Source: an uncultured Arachnia sp. (GTDB lineage Bacteria; Actinomycetota; Actinomycetes; Propionibacteriales; Propionibacteriaceae). From it: DNA of 61,178 nt. The stretch is taken from the NCBI GenBank assembly GCA_934636715.1, contig CAKUBE010000011.1, forward strand, positions 1 through 61,178, in the 5' to 3' direction. Within the stretch, counting starts at the first letter, position 1. Each line of letters starts with the position of its first letter. This document shows, piece by piece, positions 52,054 through 61,154 of the stretch. The notes beneath the pieces were generated by a model. It searched no databases. It was not told the origin of the DNA and saw only the letters and a program-made list of their open reading frames with translations. The position numbers were made by a program, and so were the translations under genes.

Positions 52054-53565
52054 TCAGTGCTCCTTTCCGGGCAGCGAACCGCCCGTGATCATGGCCGACA
52101 TCTCCTGCTCGGTGACCGACGTCGGGTCCACCTCGGCGACGATGCGCCCCTCCTGCAGGAGCAGGATCCGGTTCGAGACCGTGAGCAGCTCGGGGATGTC
52201 GTCGGTGATGACGATGATGCCCATGCCGCGGCTGGCGAGATCGTTGAGGATCAGGTGAATGACCCGCTTGGACCCGATGTCGACGCCGACGGTGGGGCCG
52301 TTGAGGATCAGGATGTCCGGATCCGTCGCCAGCCACTTGGCGAGGACGACGCGCTGCTGGTTGCCGCCCGACAGCGTGCTCACCGCGTTGTAGGGGTTCG
52401 CCGTCGCGATCTTCATCTCGTCGACGCGGAACTCCACCTCCTTGGCGCGGCGCTTGTCGTCGAGCACGCCGACGGCGTTGCTGAGGTTGTCGAGCTCCGA
52501 GATCACGATGTTGTCCGCGATGGAGCGCTGCAGCATGAGGCCCTCGGTGAGGCGGTCCTCGGGGACGTAGGCGATGCCGTTGGCGATGGCGTCGCCGATG
52601 CCCTTCAACCGCACGGGCTTGCCGTTGACCCGCAGCTCGCCGTCGTCGGCGGGGAAGACGCCGAAGAGCGTCAGCGCCAGCTCGGTGCGACCCGACCCCA
52701 GCAGGCCGGTGATGCCGAGCACCTCGCCCTTGCGCAGGGTGAAGTCGATGTCGTACAGCGCGTCCTTCAGGCCGAGGCCCTTCGCCTCCAACACGGGCTC
52801 GCCGGGCTCACCCGTCGGGGCGGTGCTCGACTCGTCGTAGTCGCGACCCGTCATGTACTGCGCGAACTTCTTGCGGTCCAGCTCCGCGGGCACGGTGGTG
52901 ATGACCAGCTTGCCGTTGCGGATGATGGTGAACCGCTCGCTGATCTCGAAGACCTCCTCCAGCTTGTGGCTGACGAAGAGGATCGCGATGCCGCGGGACT
53001 GGAGGTCGGCGACGACCTTGAACAGCGCCTCCACCTCGCGGTGCGTGAGCGCCGTCGTCGGCTCGTCCATGATCAGCAGCTTGGTATCGGTCAGCAGCGC
53101 GCGGCAGATGGCGACGAGCTGCTTGTCGGCGACGGAGAGGTCGCCGACGCGGGCGTCGAGGTCGACCTTGAAGTCGATCTTCGCGATCGCCTCCTGGGCG
53201 ATCTCGCGGAAGCGCCGCCAGTTGACGAGCTTTCGGCCGGAGGACACCTCTCCGGTGAGGGCCAGGTTCTCCATGACGGTGAGGTTCGGGAAGACGGAGA
53301 AGTCCTGGTAGATGACCTGGACGCCGTTCTGGATGGCCTCGATCGGGGTCAGCTTCGAGTACGACTTCCCGTTCATGACGATCTCGCCCTCGCTGGGCTG
53401 GTAGACGCCGGAGATGACCTTGATCATGGTCGACTTGCCGGAGCCGTTCTCGCCGGCGAGGCAGTGCACCTCGCCGGGGTATATGTCGAAATCGACCTTG
53501 TCGAGGGCCTTGATGCCGGAGAACGCCATCGTGACTCCTCGGATCGACAGGAATGGTTCAGCCAT
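52054..53565 (-). CDS. sugar ABC transporter ATP-binding protein, RbsA/MglA type
   Basis: This 503-residue ATPase consists of two fused nucleotide-binding domains. The first has Walker A GENGSGKS, a signature near LSVADKQLV and Walker B KLLIMDEPTTAL. The second has a shortened Walker A region GLLGSGRTE and signature LSGGNQQR followed by DILILNGPTVGVD, where the usual DEPT reads NGPT; loss of the acid in the second Walker B is known in this class but is worth noting. Its start has AGGAG 4 bases upstream. It energises the two CUT2 permeases. Confidence 0.94.
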   Translation of the reverse strand: MAEPFLSIRGVTMAFSGIKALDKVDFDIYPGEVHCLAGENGSGKSTMIKVISGVYQPSEGEIVMNGKSYSKLTPIEAIQNGVQVIYQDFSVFPNLTVMENLALTGEVSSGRKLVNWRRFREIAQEAIAKIDFKVDLDARVGDLSVADKQLVAICRALLTDTKLLIMDEPTTALTHREVEALFKVVADLQSRGIAILFVSHKLEEVFEISERFTIIRNGKLVITTVPAELDRKKFAQYMTGRDYDESSTAPTGEPGEPVLEAKGLGLKDALYDIDFTLRKGEVLGITGLLGSGRTELALTLFGVFPADDGELRVNGKPVRLKGIGDAIANGIAYVPEDRLTEGLMLQRSIADNIVISELDNLSNAVGVLDDKRRAKEVEFRVDEMKIATANPYNAVSTLSGGNQQRVVLAKWLATDPDILILNGPTVGVDIGSKRVIHLILNDLASRGMGIIVITDDIPELLTVSNRILLLQEGRIVAEVDPTSVTEQEMSAMITGGSLPGKEH

Positions 53566-53583
53566 TGCGCTCCTATCGGGTGC

Positions 53584-53610
53584 GGGGCCGGCCCCCGAGG
53601 GACCGGCCCC
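53584..53610 (-). terminator. attenuator-like hairpin between binding protein and ATPase genes
   Basis: GGGGCCGG (53584-53591) and CCGGCCCC (53603-53610) form an 8-bp GC stem in the 66-base gap. Such hairpins commonly raise the level of the binding protein over the rest of an importer operon. Confidence 0.55.
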
Positions 53611-53631
53611 ACCTGCGATGCGGTGTGGGGG

Positions 53632-54690
53632 TCAGAAGCCGAAGCTGTCGACGTTGTCCTTGGTGATCACGATCCAGCCTGCGCCTTCGAGGATCTTGTC
53701 GCTGCCCTCGGCGAACTTGACCTCGGCGTAGCCCTCGGCCTTGAGGTCGAGCGGCTCCTCGATCGGCTCCTTGTCGAGGATCCGACGCGCGAGCTCGGCC
53801 ATCGCGTAACCGGCCTCGGCCGGATCCCACAGGGTGAGGGCGTGCACGAGGCCCTTCTCGAGGATCTGCTTGTTGGCCTCCGGCATGCCGGTGCCCGCCG
53901 TGAAGAACTTGCCCTGCAGCCCCATCTCCTCGATCGCGCGCGCGATGCCGGGGGCGTCGAACGACGAGGTGCCCATGATGCCCTTGAGGTCCGGGTACGT
54001 CTTGATCAGCTCCTTGGCCGTCTGGTACGCGACCTCGCCGTCGTCCTGCGACTCGACGCGGGGCTCCGCCTCGAGCAGCTTCATGTTCGGGAACTTCTCC
54101 TTCTGGTAGGCGACGCCGCCGTCGGCCCACTCGTTGTGCGACGCGTTGGTGACGTGGCCGACCATCGTGGTGTAGAGGCCCTCCTCGCCCATCGCCTCGG
54201 CGAGGTTCTGCATGATGAAGCCGCCGTACGCGGAGTTGTTGAAGGCTTCGAGGTCGTACTGGGTGTTCTGCTGGGTCGCGCCCTCGTGCGTGACGACGAC
54301 GATGCCGGCGTCCATGGCCTCCTTGAGGACCGGCTCGAGCGCGCCCGGATCGACCGGGACGACGCAGAGCGCGCCGACCTTCTGGGCGATCAGGTCGCGG
54401 ATGACCTGGGCCTGCTGGGTCGCGTCGGTGGTCGCCGGACCCTTCTGGTAGACGTCGAGGCCGGTGTCGGCGGCGTACCGCTTGACGCCGACCTCCATGC
54501 GCACGAACCACGGGTTCGTGGAGTCCTTCGGCACGACGACGATGGTGTGCTTGCCGTCACCACCGCCGCCGCCCCCGCCGGAGGGCTGGGTGGTACCGCC
54601 CGGAGCTGCCGTGTCGTCATTGCACGCGCTCAGGCCGACAGCGGCCGCGACCGCGATGCCGTTGATCTTGATGAATAGACGCCGCTTCAT
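53632..54690 (-). CDS. sugar ABC transporter substrate-binding lipoprotein, RbsB type
   Basis: This 352-residue binding protein of the ribose/galactose class has a lipobox LSAC (Cys near residue 22), then a Gly/Pro-rich linker including a run of glycines. The mature domain begins HTIVVVPKDSTNPWFVRME, typical of periplasmic-binding family 4, with KVGALCVVPVDP and ARAIEEMGLQGKF further on. It heads the operon and lies behind a LacI-type operator. Pentoses, tetritols and autoinducer-2-like sugars are all possible ligands. Confidence 0.92.
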   Translation of the reverse strand: MKRRLFIKINGIAVAAAVGLSACNDDTAAPGGTTQPSGGGGGGGDGKHTIVVVPKDSTNPWFVRMEVGVKRYAADTGLDVYQKGPATTDATQQAQVIRDLIAQKVGALCVVPVDPGALEPVLKEAMDAGIVVVTHEGATQQNTQYDLEAFNNSAYGGFIMQNLAEAMGEEGLYTTMVGHVTNASHNEWADGGVAYQKEKFPNMKLLEAEPRVESQDDGEVAYQTAKELIKTYPDLKGIMGTSSFDAPGIARAIEEMGLQGKFFTAGTGMPEANKQILEKGLVHALTLWDPAEAGYAMAELARRILDKEPIEEPLDLKAEGYAEVKFAEGSDKILEGAGWIVITKDNVDSFGF

Positions 54691-54751
54691 GGAGTCCGTC
54701 CTTTCGAGGCCCTGTAGTGGAGCACCGGGGCGGCCCTGCCCCAGCTGCTAC

Positions 54752-54765
54752 TTAAAACGCTTTAA
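54752..54765. promoter_or_regulatory. LacI-type operator between the importer operon and its regulator
   Basis: TTAAAACGCTTTAA is a near-perfect palindrome with the central CG typical of LacI-family operators. It lies in the 165-base divergent region, 62 bases before the binding-protein start and 91 bases before the regulator start. Confidence 0.7.
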
Positions 54766-54855
54766 TGCGCTGTAGATGACACTACTCTTAGCAGGAGGCG
54801 AATTTCAGCAACACTCCGCGGATCGATACCGTTCCGTGATCTTTAGGTAGGGAAC

Positions 54856-55875
54856 ATGACACACCCCCCCGTACCCAACGGGGAGCGCGCACGCATCGTC
54901 GACGTGGCGGCGATGGCGGGAGTCTCGCCCGGGACTGTCTCCAACACCCTCAATCATCCCCAGCGCGTGAACGAGGAGACCCGCAGGCGGGTGATGGAAG
55001 CCATCGACCAGCTGGGCTTCGTCCGCAACAACCAGGCGCGCGTGCTCACCGGCGCGCCCAGCACCACCTTGGGGCTCATCGTCCTCGACCTCAAGAGCCC
55101 GTTCTTCATGGAACTGGCCCACGCCGTCGAGCGGGCGGCATCGGCGCTGGGGCACGTCGTGATCATGTGCAACTCCGAAAACGACCAGGCGCGGGAGACC
55201 GAGCTCCTCGAACTGCTCGCGAGCGAGCGCGTCGCTGGTGCACTCGTCACTCCCGCAGGCGGGAGGAATCCGGTCCCGGGACCGCAGGCCGGCCCGCCTC
55301 TCGTCCTGCTCGACCTGGAAAGCCCTGACCATCCCTGCTCGATCCGTGTCGATCACGTGGAGGGGGCACGGCAGGCGGCCCGGCACCTGATCGAGCTCGG
55401 CCATCGTCGGCTGGCCTTCATCGGCGGTCTCGCGGACCTCGGTCAGTTCCAGCAACGCGTGGTCGGCATGGGACTCGCGATGGCGGAAGCGGGCCTGGAT
55501 CCCGAGAGCCTCGTCGTCATCCGCTCGGAGGGCATCAACCTGGAGAGCGGCGAGGCGTCCGCGGCTCGGCTCCTGGACATGGCCGACCGCCCCACGGGCG
55601 TGTGCTGCGGCAACGACATGCTCGCCTTCGGCGTGTACCGCGCGCTGGACCGAGCCGGCGTCCGGGTGCCGCAGGACATCGCGCTCGTCGGCTACGACGA
55701 CGTGGCCTTCGCCGCGAACTGGATCGTGCCCCTGACCACCGTGCGGCAGCCGACCCGCGAGATGGGCCGCCGCGCCGCAGAGCTGCTGCTCGAACACGCC
55801 ACCGGCGCCGTCCACGAACACCAGCGCGTGGTGCTCACCCCGGAACTGGTCGTGCGCCGCTCGAGCGGCGCCTAG
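54856..55875 (+). CDS. LacI-family transcriptional regulator
   Basis: This 339-residue repressor has the N-terminal helix-turn-helix [23 protein letters not shown] with hinge helix, then a sugar-binding core with [37 protein letters not shown] and VGYDDVAFA. It is divergent from the sugar importer operon and most likely represses it through the operator at 54752. Its TAG stop lies in a CTAG that is also the stop of convergent purC. Confidence 0.93.
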   Translation: MTHPPVPNGERARIVDVAAMAGVSPGTVSNTLNHPQRVNEETRRRVMEAIDQLGFVRNNQARVLTGAPSTTLGLIVLDLKSPFFMELAHAVERAASALGHVVIMCNSENDQARETELLELLASERVAGALVTPAGGRNPVPGPQAGPPLVLLDLESPDHPCSIRVDHVEGARQAARHLIELGHRRLAFIGGLADLGQFQQRVVGMGLAMAEAGLDPESLVVIRSEGINLESGEASAARLLDMADRPTGVCCGNDMLAFGVYRALDRAGVRVPQDIALVGYDDVAFAANWIVPLTTVRQPTREMGRRAAELLLEHATGAVHEHQRVVLTPELVVRRSSGA

Positions 55876-56738
55876 CCCGCCAACCGCTTCAGCGCCTCCA
55901 GGTACCTCTCGCCCGTGGCCGACACGACGTCGTCGGGCAGCGGCGGCGGAGGTGTGTCCGAGGCCTTGTCCCAGCCCGACTCCTTGAGCAGCCAGTCGCG
56001 AACGTACTGCTTGTCGAAGCTGGGCAGCGACTCCCCCGGCTGCCAGAGCGCGGCGTCCCAGAAGCGGGACGAGTCTGGCGTGAGCACCTCGTCGGCGAGG
56101 ACGAGCGTGCCGTCGGCGCGGTGCCCGAACTCGAACTTGGTGTCGGCGAGGATGATGCCCCGCTCGGCGGCGATCCGCTCGGCGTGGGCGTAGATCGCCA
56201 GCGTCAGGTCGCGCAGCTGCGTGGCGAGTTCCTCGCCGTGCAGCCGGACGATGGTGGCGAAGTCGACGTTCTCGTCGTGCTCTCCCAACGGCGCCTTGAT
56301 GGCGGGCGTGAAAATCGGCTCGGGCAGCTTGTCGCCGTCGCGCAGCCCCTCGGGCAACGGGATGCCGCACACGGTGCGCGACTGCTGGTACTCGACCCAG
56401 CCGCTGCCGGTCAGGTAGCCACGCGCGACGCATTCGACATCGACCATGTCGAGCGCCTCGACGACGGTGGCCCGCCCGGCGACGGCGTCGGGGACGTCGG
56501 TGCTCACGACGTGGTTGTCGACGAGGTCGGCGAGCTGGTCGAACCACCACAGGCTGAGAGACGTGAGGATCTCACCCTTGCCCGGGATGGGCGTGCTGAG
56601 GACATAGTCGAACGCGGATATGTTGTCGGTTGCCACCATCAGGATACGCGGGACGCCGTCGACCTCGACGTCGTAGAGCTCGCGAACCTTCCCCGCGTGA
56701 CGAAGGGGCAGCTGCAGAAGATCGCCGTACTGACTCAC
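55872..56738 (-). CDS. purC: phosphoribosylaminoimidazole-succinocarboxamide synthase PurC
   Basis: PurC (288 residues, the longer actinobacterial-type form) joins aspartate to CAIR in purine synthesis. It has GKVRELYDV near the start, [25 protein letters not shown] and LADTKFEFG, all diagnostic. GTG 56738 is preferred to GTG 56744 because TAACCT lies exactly 6 bases before it. It is separate from purSQL and converges on the LacI gene with a shared CTAG. Confidence 0.94.
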   Translation of the reverse strand: MSQYGDLLQLPLRHAGKVRELYDVEVDGVPRILMVATDNISAFDYVLSTPIPGKGEILTSLSLWWFDQLADLVDNHVVSTDVPDAVAGRATVVEALDMVDVECVARGYLTGSGWVEYQQSRTVCGIPLPEGLRDGDKLPEPIFTPAIKAPLGEHDENVDFATIVRLHGEELATQLRDLTLAIYAHAERIAAERGIILADTKFEFGHRADGTLVLADEVLTPDSSRFWDAALWQPGESLPSFDKQYVRDWLLKESGWDKASDTPPPPLPDDVVSATGERYLEALKRLAG

Positions 56739-56744
56739 GCTCAC

Positions 56745-56750
56745 AGGTTA
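56745..56750 (-). promoter_or_regulatory. -10 element (TAACCT) for purC
   Basis: TAACCT lies 6 bases before GTG 56738 on the minus strand and directly abuts the alternative GTG 56744, which would then be upstream of the transcript. Confidence 0.4.
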
Positions 56751-56813
56751 CGGATTCGAAACGCTTTCCCGGAAATCGTCGTGGTCTGTTGCGGCGCATG
56801 CATAGGGTGGAAC

Positions 56814-57566
56814 ATGGCGTCGATCACCTCACCCACCCCGCTCATCGCCATCCGCGGCGTGAACAAGTACTTCGGCGAGCATCACGTCCTGAAGGACATC
56901 GACCTGGATGTGGCCAAGGGCGAGGTCGTCGTCGTGATCGGCCCTTCGGGCTCCGGGAAGTCGACGCTGTGCCGGGCCATCAACCGGCTGGAGACCATCG
57001 ACTCCGGCGAGATCCTGATCGACGGCGTCCCTCTGCCCCAGGAGGGCCGGGACCTCGCCAAGCTCCGCAGCGACGTCGGCATGGTGTTCCAGGCGTTCAA
57101 TCTTTTCGCGCACAAGACCGCGCTCGAGAACGTGACGCTGGCCCCCATCAAGGTCCGCAAGACCCCCAAGGCCCAGGCCGAACAGCGGGCGATGGAGCTG
57201 CTGACGAGGGTCGGGGTGGCGGATCACGCGAAGAAGCTCCCCGCCCAGCTGTCCGGCGGGCAGCAGCAGCGCGTGGCCATCGCGCGCTCCCTGGCGATGG
57301 ACCCGAAGCTGATCCTGCTCGACGAGCCCACCAGCGCGCTCGACCCGGAGATGATCAACGAGGTGCTCGACGTCATGATCGGGCTCGCCCGCAGCGGCAT
57401 GACGATGGTGGTCGTCACCCACGAGATGGGCTTCGCGCGCAAGGCCGCCGACCGCGTCGTGTTCATGTCCGACGGCGCCATCGTCGAGGAGGCGACCCCC
57501 GAGGAGTTCTTCACCCATCCGAAGTCCGAGAGAGCCAAGGACTTCCTGTCAAAGATCCTGTCCTAG
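56814..57566 (+). CDS. gluA: glutamate/polar amino acid ABC transporter ATP-binding protein GluA
   Basis: GluA (250 residues) is the ATPase of the glutamate importer. Walker [10 protein letters not shown]-loop VFQAFNLF, signature LSGGQQQR, Walker [13 protein letters not shown] and [12 protein letters not shown] are as in the polar amino acid family. The start ATG 56814 lies 5 bases after TAGGGT, a little tighter than the other leaderless genes. It opens gluABCD. Confidence 0.95.
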   Translation: MASITSPTPLIAIRGVNKYFGEHHVLKDIDLDVAKGEVVVVIGPSGSGKSTLCRAINRLETIDSGEILIDGVPLPQEGRDLAKLRSDVGMVFQAFNLFAHKTALENVTLAPIKVRKTPKAQAEQRAMELLTRVGVADHAKKLPAQLSGGQQQRVAIARSLAMDPKLILLDEPTSALDPEMINEVLDVMIGLARSGMTMVVVTHEMGFARKAADRVVFMSDGAIVEEATPEEFFTHPKSERAKDFLSKILS

Positions 57567-57590
57567 ATCCGACGAGAACGGAGAAACACC

Positions 57591-58463
57591 ATGAAGAGGT
57601 TCACACTCACCACAGGCGCCGTCGCACTCGCGGCCGCGCTCGCCCTCACGGCGTGCGGCACGGAGACGCCCGTGCCCGGCACACCGACGGGCGCCCCGAC
57701 CGACACGCCGTCGTTCGCGGCGGGCACCACGATGGCGAAGCTGTCCGAGGCCGGGAAGATCACCATCGGCACCAAGTTCGACCAGCCGCTGTTCGGCCTG
57801 GTGGGGCCTGACGGCAAGCCCGAGGGCTTCGACGTCGAGATCGGCAAACTGGTGGCCGCCGGCCTCGGCATCCCTGCCGACAAGATCGAATGGATCGAGA
57901 CCGTCTCGCAGAACCGCGAGCCGTATATCCAGAACGGGCAGGTCGACATCGTCGTGGCGACCTACACGATCAACGACACCCGCAAGGAAGTCATCGACTT
58001 CGCCGGCCCGTACTACATCGCCGGCCAGTCGTTCCTGGTGCCGACGGGCAACCCGAACGGCATCGTCAGCACGGAGACGCTGGGCGACAACACCATCTGC
58101 ACCGTCACCGGCTCCACCTCTGAGAAGAACATCAAGGAGTTCACGGACAAGGTGATCACGCTCGACAAGTACTCCGACTGCCTGGAGCCGATCCGCAACG
58201 GCGACGCGCAGGCGCTGACCACGGACAACGTGATCCTCGCCGGCCTCGTCGACCAGAACCCGGACGAGTTCGAGGTCGTCGACTACACCTTCACGGAGGA
58301 GCCCTACGGCATCGGCCTGAAGAAGGGCGACGACGACTTCCGCACCTTCATCAACGACGTCCTCGAGGCCGCCGTCAAGGACGGGTCGTGGGCGAAGGCG
58401 TGGGAGAACACCGCGGGCAAGGTGCTGCCGACGCCCGAGCCGCCGCCGGTCGACCGCTACTGA
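57591..58463 (+). CDS. gluB: glutamate-binding lipoprotein GluB
   Basis: GluB (290 residues) has a lipobox LTAC (Cys at about residue 22) followed by a Pro/Thr linker. The binding domain contains ITIGTKFDQPLFGLVGPDGKPEGFDVEIG written across the usual first lobe, then YTINDTRKEVIDFAGPYYIAGQ, typical of family 3 amino acid binding proteins. ATG has GGAGAAAC upstream. It follows gluA by 24 bases. Confidence 0.94.
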   Translation: MKRFTLTTGAVALAAALALTACGTETPVPGTPTGAPTDTPSFAAGTTMAKLSEAGKITIGTKFDQPLFGLVGPDGKPEGFDVEIGKLVAAGLGIPADKIEWIETVSQNREPYIQNGQVDIVVATYTINDTRKEVIDFAGPYYIAGQSFLVPTGNPNGIVSTETLGDNTICTVTGSTSEKNIKEFTDKVITLDKYSDCLEPIRNGDAQALTTDNVILAGLVDQNPDEFEVVDYTFTEEPYGIGLKKGDDDFRTFINDVLEAAVKDGSWAKAWENTAGKVLPTPEPPPVDRY

Positions 58464-58502
58464 GCGACCCGTTCGCGACGAGGGGCCGAGAGGAGGCGCA
58501 CC

Positions 58503-59150
58503 GTGCAGGCCGTGTTTTCCAACCTGGACATGTACTGGCTGGGGTTCAAGGGCACCCTTGAGCTGCTGGCGGTCGGCGGCCTCGGCGCCCTCCTGCTCGG
58601 CACCCTCGTCGCGCTGCTGCGGATCTCACCGATCGCCAGCTTGCGGGCCGTCGCCGTCGGCTTCACGGAGCTGATGCGCAACACGCCGCTCACGCTGGTG
58701 TTCTTCTTCATCATCGTGGTGCTGCCCGCGCTGCAGATCCGCATCCCCACCAAGGTGGGCGCATTCATCGCCCTCTCGCTGTACACGTCGGCGTTCGTGG
58801 CCGAGGCGATCCGCTCCGGCATCAACGGCGTCCCCATCGGCCAGGCGGAGGCGGCGCGCTCCGTCGGCCTCAACTTCGGCCAGACGGTGCAGTTGGTCAT
58901 CCTTCCGCAGGCGCTGCGGATGGTGGTCCCGCCGATGATCAACGTGCTGATCGCGCTGACCAAGAACACGTCGGTCGCGGGCGGCTTCGCCGTCGTCGAG
59001 TTGTTCGCCGTCTCCAAGGTCCTCGCCAACCAGCACGGCAACGCCGTCATCGAGGTCCTGCTCGGGATCGCCGCCTGCTACCTCATCATCACCATCCCGC
59101 TGGGCCAGATCGCGGCGCGGATCGAGCGGAAGGTGGCGATGCAGCGATGA
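58503..59150 (+). CDS. gluC: glutamate ABC transporter permease GluC
   Basis: GluC (215 residues) is one half of the importer channel, with five helices. It has ELMRNTPLTLVFFF and the EAA-type loop QAEAARSVGLNFGQTVQLVILPQ. The start is GTG 58503 with AGGAGG 6 bases upstream. Its stop overlaps gluD by 4 bases (ATGA). Confidence 0.94.
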   Translation: MQAVFSNLDMYWLGFKGTLELLAVGGLGALLLGTLVALLRISPIASLRAVAVGFTELMRNTPLTLVFFFIIVVLPALQIRIPTKVGAFIALSLYTSAFVAEAIRSGINGVPIGQAEAARSVGLNFGQTVQLVILPQALRMVVPPMINVLIALTKNTSVAGGFAVVELFAVSKVLANQHGNAVIEVLLGIAACYLIITIPLGQIAARIERKVAMQR

Positions 59151-60007
59151 GCACACCCTCGGTCCTCTACGACGCGCCGGGGCCCAAGGCTCGCCGGCTG
59201 TCGCGCATCGTGTCGGTGGTGGCGGCCGTCATCATCGGCGGCGCCTTCGTGTGGCTGCTGTGGGCGCTCGGCCAGCCGCGGGTCACCGTCAACGGCGCGA
59301 CCCTCACCGGCCTGTGGAGCCCCGAGCGCTGGGACATCTTCGACGACCCGCGGGTGTGGCGCCGGCTGATGTTCGACGGCCTGGTGATGGGCACGCTGCG
59401 CGCGGCGGGTCTCGCCGCGGTGCTGTCGCTGCTCTTCGGCGTCGTGCTCTGCTTCGCCCGCACAGCCCCGCAGCGGTGGATCAGCGTGCCGGCGGCCGTC
59501 GTCCTCGAGTTCTTCCGCGGCATGCCCGTGCTGTTCATGATGCTGTTCATCCTGTTGGCGCTGGGCACCGGCGGCTACACCGCCGTCGTGCTGGCGCTGA
59601 CCGTCTACAACGGGTCCATCATCGGCGAGGCCCTCCGGGCAGGGCTCTCGGCGCTTCCCAAAGGCCAGCGCGAGGCCGGGCTCTCGGTGGGCCTGACGTC
59701 GCTCCAGACCCGCATCGCCATCGAGTTCCCGCAGGCGTTCCGGCAGATGCTGCCGATCATCGTGGCGCAGCTGGTGGTGCTGCTGAAGGACACCTCGCTG
59801 GCGTACGTGGTGTCGTACCCGGAAATCCTGAGAGTGTCGTACCAGCTCAAGGACTACTACGGCTCGACGCGCTACTCGTTCTCGATCTTCGTCGTGGTGC
59901 TGCTGACGTACCTGGCGGTGAACTTCACGCTGTCCGCGTTCGCCCGCTGGCTCTCCCACCGCTCCGGCCCCCGGGCGGGCGCGCTCATCCCGACCGAACA
60001 GCCGTAG
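59147..60007 (+). CDS. gluD: glutamate ABC transporter permease GluD
   Basis: GluD (286 residues) is the other channel subunit. It has an extra N-terminal region with one helix and an extracellular stretch of about 50 residues, then VLEFFRGMPVLFMMLF and the loop KGQREAGLSVGLTSLQTRIAIEFPQ. Its last 23 bases overlap the end of the convergent TadE-like gene. Confidence 0.94.
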   Translation: MSTPSVLYDAPGPKARRLSRIVSVVAAVIIGGAFVWLLWALGQPRVTVNGATLTGLWSPERWDIFDDPRVWRRLMFDGLVMGTLRAAGLAAVLSLLFGVVLCFARTAPQRWISVPAAVVLEFFRGMPVLFMMLFILLALGTGGYTAVVLALTVYNGSIIGEALRAGLSALPKGQREAGLSVGLTSLQTRIAIEFPQAFRQMLPIIVAQLVVLLKDTSLAYVVSYPEILRVSYQLKDYYGSTRYSFSIFVVVLLTYLAVNFTLSAFARWLSHRSGPRAGALIPTEQP

Positions 60008-60371
60008 CCGACGCCGTCGCCTCCACGTCGATGCTCCTCACCCCGATCAGGCCGAGGAACGTCGTCGGGTAGGTCCCGCGGAGGGTCACCTCCGCCGTCT
60101 GCCCGCTGATGCTCACGCTCGCGGCCCAGCCTGCCGCCGTCGCGTAGTCGATCGCCTCCCGGCGGGCGGCGGCAGCGTCGACCGCGGCGCCGTTCGCCGT
60201 CAGCATCGTCTGGTGCGTCGCGACTCGCGCCGCCTGCCCGGCGACCGCGCGGGCCTCCTGCTCCGCGGCGGCGTGCCCGGCGAAGTCGACGCCGAGCCCG
60301 ACGGTGATGACGAACGCCGGCAACATGACGGCCGTCCACACCGACAGCGCCACCCCGCGTTCGCCAGCCAT
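59985..60371 (-). CDS. TadE/TadG-like pilus-assembly or pseudopilin-type protein
   Basis: This 128-residue protein starts GERGVALSVWTAVMLPAFVITVG, a single N-terminal helix right after a Gly-Glu-Arg-Gly motif, then AAEQEARAVAGQAARVA. That pattern is typical of TadE/TadG-like minor pilins (helicase/secretion neighborhood proteins). ATG 60371 is chosen because GGGAGG lies 4 bases upstream. No other tad gene is in the window, so it is an orphan here. Its 3' end overlaps gluD. Confidence 0.75.
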   Translation of the reverse strand: MAGERGVALSVWTAVMLPAFVITVGLGVDFAGHAAAEQEARAVAGQAARVATHQTMLTANGAAVDAAAARREAIDYATAAGWAASVSISGQTAEVTLRGTYPTTFLGLIGVRSIDVEATASATAVRSG

Positions 60372-60548
60372 GTCGCCTCCCCTCAACGGGGCCATTCAAC
60401 CAAGGAAACTCGCATCGGTACAGCGGCATCGGCGCGACTGTGGAAAAGTCATGAGAGGACTCTCATCCAGCACTCACTGGGTTCTCACGAGCTACCGATG
60501 GACTATCTCCATCGCACGGCAACATCGCCCCGATCGAAGGAGTACCCC

Positions 60549-61154
60549 ATGACCACCACCCGAGTGCGCAAGTTCGCCGCCACCGGATTCGCCGCGGCCC
60601 TCGTCGGCGGCCTCGCGCTGACCATGTCTCCCGTTGCGGCGGACGCCGCGACCTACACCTGCAACGGCCACAAGGCCACCATCGTCGGCACCAACGGCAA
60701 CGACGACATCACCGGCACCTCGGGCCGCGACGTGATCGTCGCCCGCGGCGGCCACGACGAGATCGACGGCCGCGGCGGCAACGACATCATCTGCGGCGGC
60801 TCCGGCAACGACGAGATCGAGGGCGGCAGCGGCAACGACTGGATCGACGGCGGCTCGGGCCACGACGAGATCGACGGCGACTCCGGCAACGACACGATCC
60901 GCGGCGGCTCCGGTCACGACGAGATCGACGGCGACTCCGGCAACGACGTCGTCTACGGCGGCAGCGGCAACGACCACATCGAGGGTGGCCGCGGCAACGA
61001 CCGGCTCTCCGGCCAGGCCGGCCACGACCTCGTCGAGGGCAACTCGGGCACGGACCGGCTGAGCGGCGGCTCCGGCACCGACATCCTGGTCCAGGGCTCG
61101 GCCTCCGACCGCGTCGAGGACCGCTGGGAAGACCGTTACGGCTACGACGACTGA
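60549..61154 (+). CDS. secreted RTX-type calcium-binding repeat protein
   Basis: This 201-residue protein has a Sec signal peptide of about 33 residues ending ADA-A. A short region with two cysteines follows, then about a dozen nonapeptide repeats of the form GGSGNDEIE/GGSGHDEID, the parallel beta-roll that binds calcium, and an acidic, Arg-containing tail. There is no enzyme domain and no type I secretion signal; export by Sec is expected. AAGGAG lies before ATG 60549. It may be a surface or matrix protein that folds only in outside calcium. The gene stands alone. Confidence 0.88.
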   Translation: MTTTRVRKFAATGFAAALVGGLALTMSPVAADAATYTCNGHKATIVGTNGNDDITGTSGRDVIVARGGHDEIDGRGGNDIICGGSGNDEIEGGSGNDWIDGGSGHDEIDGDSGNDTIRGGSGHDEIDGDSGNDVVYGGSGNDHIEGGRGNDRLSGQAGHDLVEGNSGTDRLSGGSGTDILVQGSASDRVEDRWEDRYGYDD

